In this document: piece after piece, positions 61,421 through 64,000 of the stretch
Numbering within the stretch: the first letter of the stretch is position 1
Layout: each line of letters opens with the position of its first letter
Assembly (NCBI RefSeq): GCF_029892445.1
Contig: NZ_JARXVJ010000001.1
Span: 2,666,001-2,730,000, forward strand
Length of the DNA: 64,000 bases
Direction of reading: 5' to 3'
Source of the DNA: Chryseobacterium sp. H1D6B
Lineage (GTDB): Bacteria > Bacteroidota > Bacteroidia > Flavobacteriales > Weeksellaceae
Made by a program: the position numbers and the translations under genes
Notes under the pieces: generated by a model
Told to the model about the DNA's origin: nothing
Databases searched by the model: none
The model's input: the letters and a program-made list of their open reading frames with translations, nothing else

Positions 61421-63460
61421 TTAAAAGAATAAACTGATAAATAAGTCAATGATTTTTATCCCGATGAACGGCACAATGATTCCGCCTAAGCCGTACAATA
61501 AAAGGTTTCTTCTTAAAAGAGCACTAGCACCGATAGGTTTGTAAGCAACCCCTTTTAATGCTAAAGGAATCAGAAACGGAATAATAACAGCATTGAAGAT
61601 AATCGCCGATAATATGGCAGATTGAGGGCTGTGAAGATGCATGATATTCAGCTTTTGAAGGGCTGGAATAAACGTGATGAACAATGCGGGGATGATGGCG
61701 AAATATTTAGCAACATCATTCGCAATACTGAATGTAGTTAATGTTCCGCGGGTCATCAATAATTGTTTCCCGATCTCAACGATCTCAATCAGTTTGGTAG
61801 GGTCGTTATCTAAATCTACCATGTTTCCTGCTTCTTTAGCAGCCTGTGTTCCGCTGTTCATCGCAACACCTACATCGGCTTGTGCAAGAGCGGGAGCATC
61901 ATTGGTTCCGTCACCCATCATCGCTACCAATTTACCTTCCTGCTGTTCCTTTTTGATATAATTCATCTTGTCTTCGGGTTTAGCTTCAGCAATAAAATCA
62001 TCAACGCCGGCTTTTTCAGCGATAAATTTTGCAGTTAAAGGATTATCTCCAGTTACCATCACTGTTTTTACCCCCATTTTTCTCAAACGCTGGAAACGTT
62101 CCTGAATGCCTGTCTTAATGATATCCTGAAGTTCTATTACGCCTAATACTTTTTCATTTAATGAAACTACTAGGGGAGTTCCGCCGTTTTCAGCGATCTT
62201 TTTTACAGCATCTTCAGTTTCCTGAGGGAAAATGTTTCCTTCTTTTTCAGTCAGTTTTTTAATCGTGTCATAAGCTCCTTTTCTTATTCTTGTGTTTTCA
62301 AAATCAATACCTGAAGTTCTGGTTTCTGCCGTGAAATCAATATATTTTGGATCAGGAACAAGTAAGTCTTCTGCTCCCAGCTGGCTTAATTCTATAATTG
62401 ATTTTCCTTCTGGTGTTTCATCCGCAACAGAACTTAATGCGGAAGCTTTAATAAGATCTTCAATTTTAATGTGGTCTGCAGGGTGGAATTGGGTAGCCTT
62501 ACGATTTCCGATAGTGATCGTTCCTGTTTTGTCAAGCAGTAAAACATCAATATCTCCGGCAGTTTCTACTGCTTTTCCACTTTTTGTGATCACATTGGCA
62601 CGTAATGCTCTGTCCATTCCTGCTATTCCGATCGCAGAAAGCAGACCTCCGATTGTTGTGGGTATCAAGCAAACGAAAAGTGATATAAATGCCGCAATGG
62701 TAATCGGTGTCTGCGCGTAATCTGCAAAAGGCTTTAAAGTGAGGGTTACGATAATAAAAGTGAGGGTAAACCCTGCTAAAAGTATTGTTAATGCAATCTC
62801 GTTAGGTGTTTTCTGTCTTGAGGCTCCTTCCACAAGAGCGATCATTTTATCTAAAAAAGATTCTCCAGGTTTTGTAGTGACTTTTACTTTAATTCTGTCC
62901 GAAAGAACTTTTGTTCCTCCCGTTACAGAACTTTTGTCTCCTCCTGCTTCTCTGATCACTGGAGCACTTTCACCTGTAATAGCAGATTCGTCAATAGTGG
63001 CAAGTCCTTCGATAATCTCTCCGTCCATCGGGATCTGGTCGCCCGCTTCACAGAAGAATATATCTCCGAGCTTCATTTCAGCTGATCTTTTCAACGTGGT
63101 TTCTATCTGGAATCCCGGTTTGTTTTCAACAATCAGTTTAGCGGGGGTTTCTTCACGCGTTTTTCTTAGAGAATCTGCCTGTGCTTTTCCTCTGGCTTCA
63201 GCGATGGCTTCCGCGAAGTTGGCGAATAAAACGGTGAAAAGTAATATGATGAATACTGAAAAATTATAAGCGAAACTTCCCTGTGTCTTGTCACCCGTTA
63301 AGCTGAATAAACTCACGATGAACATGACGGCTGTTCCTACTTCTACCAGGAACATGACAGGATTTTTAAACATGATTTTCGGATTCAGTTTAACGAAAGA
63401 CTGTTTAATGGCTTCGTTCACCAGATCTTTTTGAAACAATGTCTGTGATTGATTTTTCAT
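61421..63460 (-). CDS. kdpB: Potassium-transporting ATPase subunit B (P-type ATPase)
   Basis: 679 residues. The phosphorylation site is Asp310 in [17 protein letters not shown], which holds the regulatory Ser of the family, [18 protein letters not shown] and [20 protein letters not shown] are all intact. It energises K+ uptake by KdpA. Confidence 0.96.
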   Translation of the reverse strand: MKNQSQTLFQKDLVNEAIKQSFVKLNPKIMFKNPVMFLVEVGTAVMFIVSLFSLTGDKTQGSFAYNFSVFIILLFTVLFANFAEAIAEARGKAQADSLRKTREETPAKLIVENKPGFQIETTLKRSAEMKLGDIFFCEAGDQIPMDGEIIEGLATIDESAITGESAPVIREAGGDKSSVTGGTKVLSDRIKVKVTTKPGESFLDKMIALVEGASRQKTPNEIALTILLAGFTLTFIIVTLTLKPFADYAQTPITIAAFISLFVCLIPTTIGGLLSAIGIAGMDRALRANVITKSGKAVETAGDIDVLLLDKTGTITIGNRKATQFHPADHIKIEDLIKASALSSVADETPEGKSIIELSQLGAEDLLVPDPKYIDFTAETRTSGIDFENTRIRKGAYDTIKKLTEKEGNIFPQETEDAVKKIAENGGTPLVVSLNEKVLGVIELQDIIKTGIQERFQRLRKMGVKTVMVTGDNPLTAKFIAEKAGVDDFIAEAKPEDKMNYIKKEQQEGKLVAMMGDGTNDAPALAQADVGVAMNSGTQAAKEAGNMVDLDNDPTKLIEIVEIGKQLLMTRGTLTTFSIANDVAKYFAIIPALFITFIPALQKLNIMHLHSPQSAILSAIIFNAVIIPFLIPLALKGVAYKPIGASALLRRNLLLYGLGGIIVPFIGIKIIDLFISLFF

Positions 63461-63493
63461 TTTTTGAAAGAGTTATATAATTGAACCAATGGC

Positions 63494-63614
63494 AACCATT
63501 AAGGCGGATCGAAATACTGAGGAGAGTTAAATGGATAATGGTATTCAAGTGAATAGTTGTATGAGATTTAGACTAGTTTTCAATACCCCTGCATACTTCA
63601 GCTCCTTAATGGTT
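63494..63614. other. Inverted repeat between kdpA and kdpB
   Basis: AACCATTAAGG (63494-63504) and CCTTAATGGTT (63604-63614) are perfect 11-bp arms 99 bp apart. In the kdpAB transcript they could close a large loop that contains the rest of the 180-bp gap, which holds no gene. Confidence 0.45.
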
Positions 63615-63641
63615 TATTGGTTTATTTTTTAATGTTCATAT

Positions 63642-64000
63642 TTATTTAGAAAAGTATTGAAGCTGTTCTGCGATAGGTCCTAAGGTCAAAGCCGGGAAGA
63701 AAGACAATGCAGCAATAAGAAGAATAACAGCGAGTGTCATAAATCCAAATGTGGCAGTATCCGTTTTCAGGGTTCCGGAACTTTCAGGGATATATTTTTT
63801 CTGAGCTAAGCAGCCTGCAATGGCAATAGGGCCGATAATAGGGATGAATCTTGATAAAAGAAGTACGATTCCTGTTGAAATATTCCACCAGGGTGTGTTG
63901 TCTCCCAGTCCTTCAAAACCTGATCCGTTGTTGGCAGAAGAAGATGTAAATTCATACAGCATCTCACTAAAGCCGTGGAAACCCGGATTATTCAGTGTTT
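63642..64000 (-). CDS. kdpA: Potassium-transporting ATPase subunit A, C-terminal part (5' end outside window)
   Basis: About 120 residues are visible. The frame stays open to the window edge, beginning TLNNPGFHGFSEMLYEFTSS, which matches the conserved NPGPHGFSEVLY region of KdpA. The rest includes NNGSGFEGLGDNTPWWN and two membrane helices (IIGPIAIAGCLAQ, FMTLAVILLIAALSFFPAL). KdpA is the K+-conducting subunit. Confidence 0.95.
   Translation of the reverse strand, partial: TLNNPGFHGFSEMLYEFTSSSANNGSGFEGLGDNTPWWNISTGIVLLLSRFIPIIGPIAIAGCLAQKKYIPESSGTLKTDTATFGFMTLAVILLIAALSFFPALTLGPIAEQLQYFSK

Overview
The window looks like chromosome of a low-GC member of the Bacteroidota, most likely a flavobacterium close to Chryseobacterium. 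The clues are a type VI secretion system of the Bacteroidota subtype (TssO, TssR, PKD protein, PAAR-like DUF4280 spike proteins), a delta-60-repeat protein with a type IX secretion sorting tail, a GLPGLI-family protein, promoters of the TAnnTTTG class, and almost no Shine-Dalgarno sequences. I saw no rRNA, tRNA, CRISPR array, insertion sequence or integrase.

Layout. 1-6.7 kb: end of a beta-propeller protein, an atypical LuxR-type regulator, OsmC, a secreted delta-60 protein, then a minus-strand run of HU, a 29-residue basic protein and RNase G, and a second LuxR-type regulator whose phospho-acceptor Asp is replaced by Glu. 6.9-37.0 kb: a plus-strand type VI secretion locus. It begins with envelope-complex genes (two TssO-like proteins, a PKD protein, TssR). 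Two tandem spike/effector/immunity cassettes follow, then a LysM protein, Hcp1 (TssD), ClpV (TssH), a lytic transglycosylase and VgrG1 (TssI). Next come two effectors sharing a second type of N-terminal domain (one lipase-like, one caspase-like), each with candidate immunity genes, and a decayed membrane-protein gene. Hcp2, VgrG2, a second LysM protein and a PAAR-like protein with membrane segments close the locus. The sheath (TssB/C), baseplate (TssE/F/G/K) and TssN are not in this window, so they must lie elsewhere.

37.2-55 kb: ordinary chromosomal genes, including DNA polymerase I, an AraC-type regulator with a short-chain dehydrogenase, a TraB-like secreted protein, a NYN-domain gene broken by one UGA codon, a MocR-type regulator, a small secreted peptide beside a GLPGLI protein, an S41 peptidase, a GT14 glycosyltransferase, Crp and HxlR regulators, a YdeI protein and an RSH-type HD hydrolase. 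55-64 kb: an outer-membrane barrel, then the potassium uptake cluster on the minus strand: kdpA (cut by the window edge), kdpB, kdpC, a beta-barrel porin, a short KdpD without kinase domain, and a separate histidine kinase.

How the parts fit. The secretion locus is a growing effector archive. One block, starting in the last codons of tssR and ending after an N-terminal effector domain, was duplicated, and the two copies then carried different peptidoglycan-attacking ends with different SH3-domain lipoproteins as likely immunity proteins. The two hcp genes share a duplicated promoter in which a pair of GTAG-N5-CTAC palindromes, exactly 21 bp apart and exactly 50 bp upstream of the -7 box, is kept although the DNA between has diverged. 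This is the best candidate here for an undescribed regulatory site.
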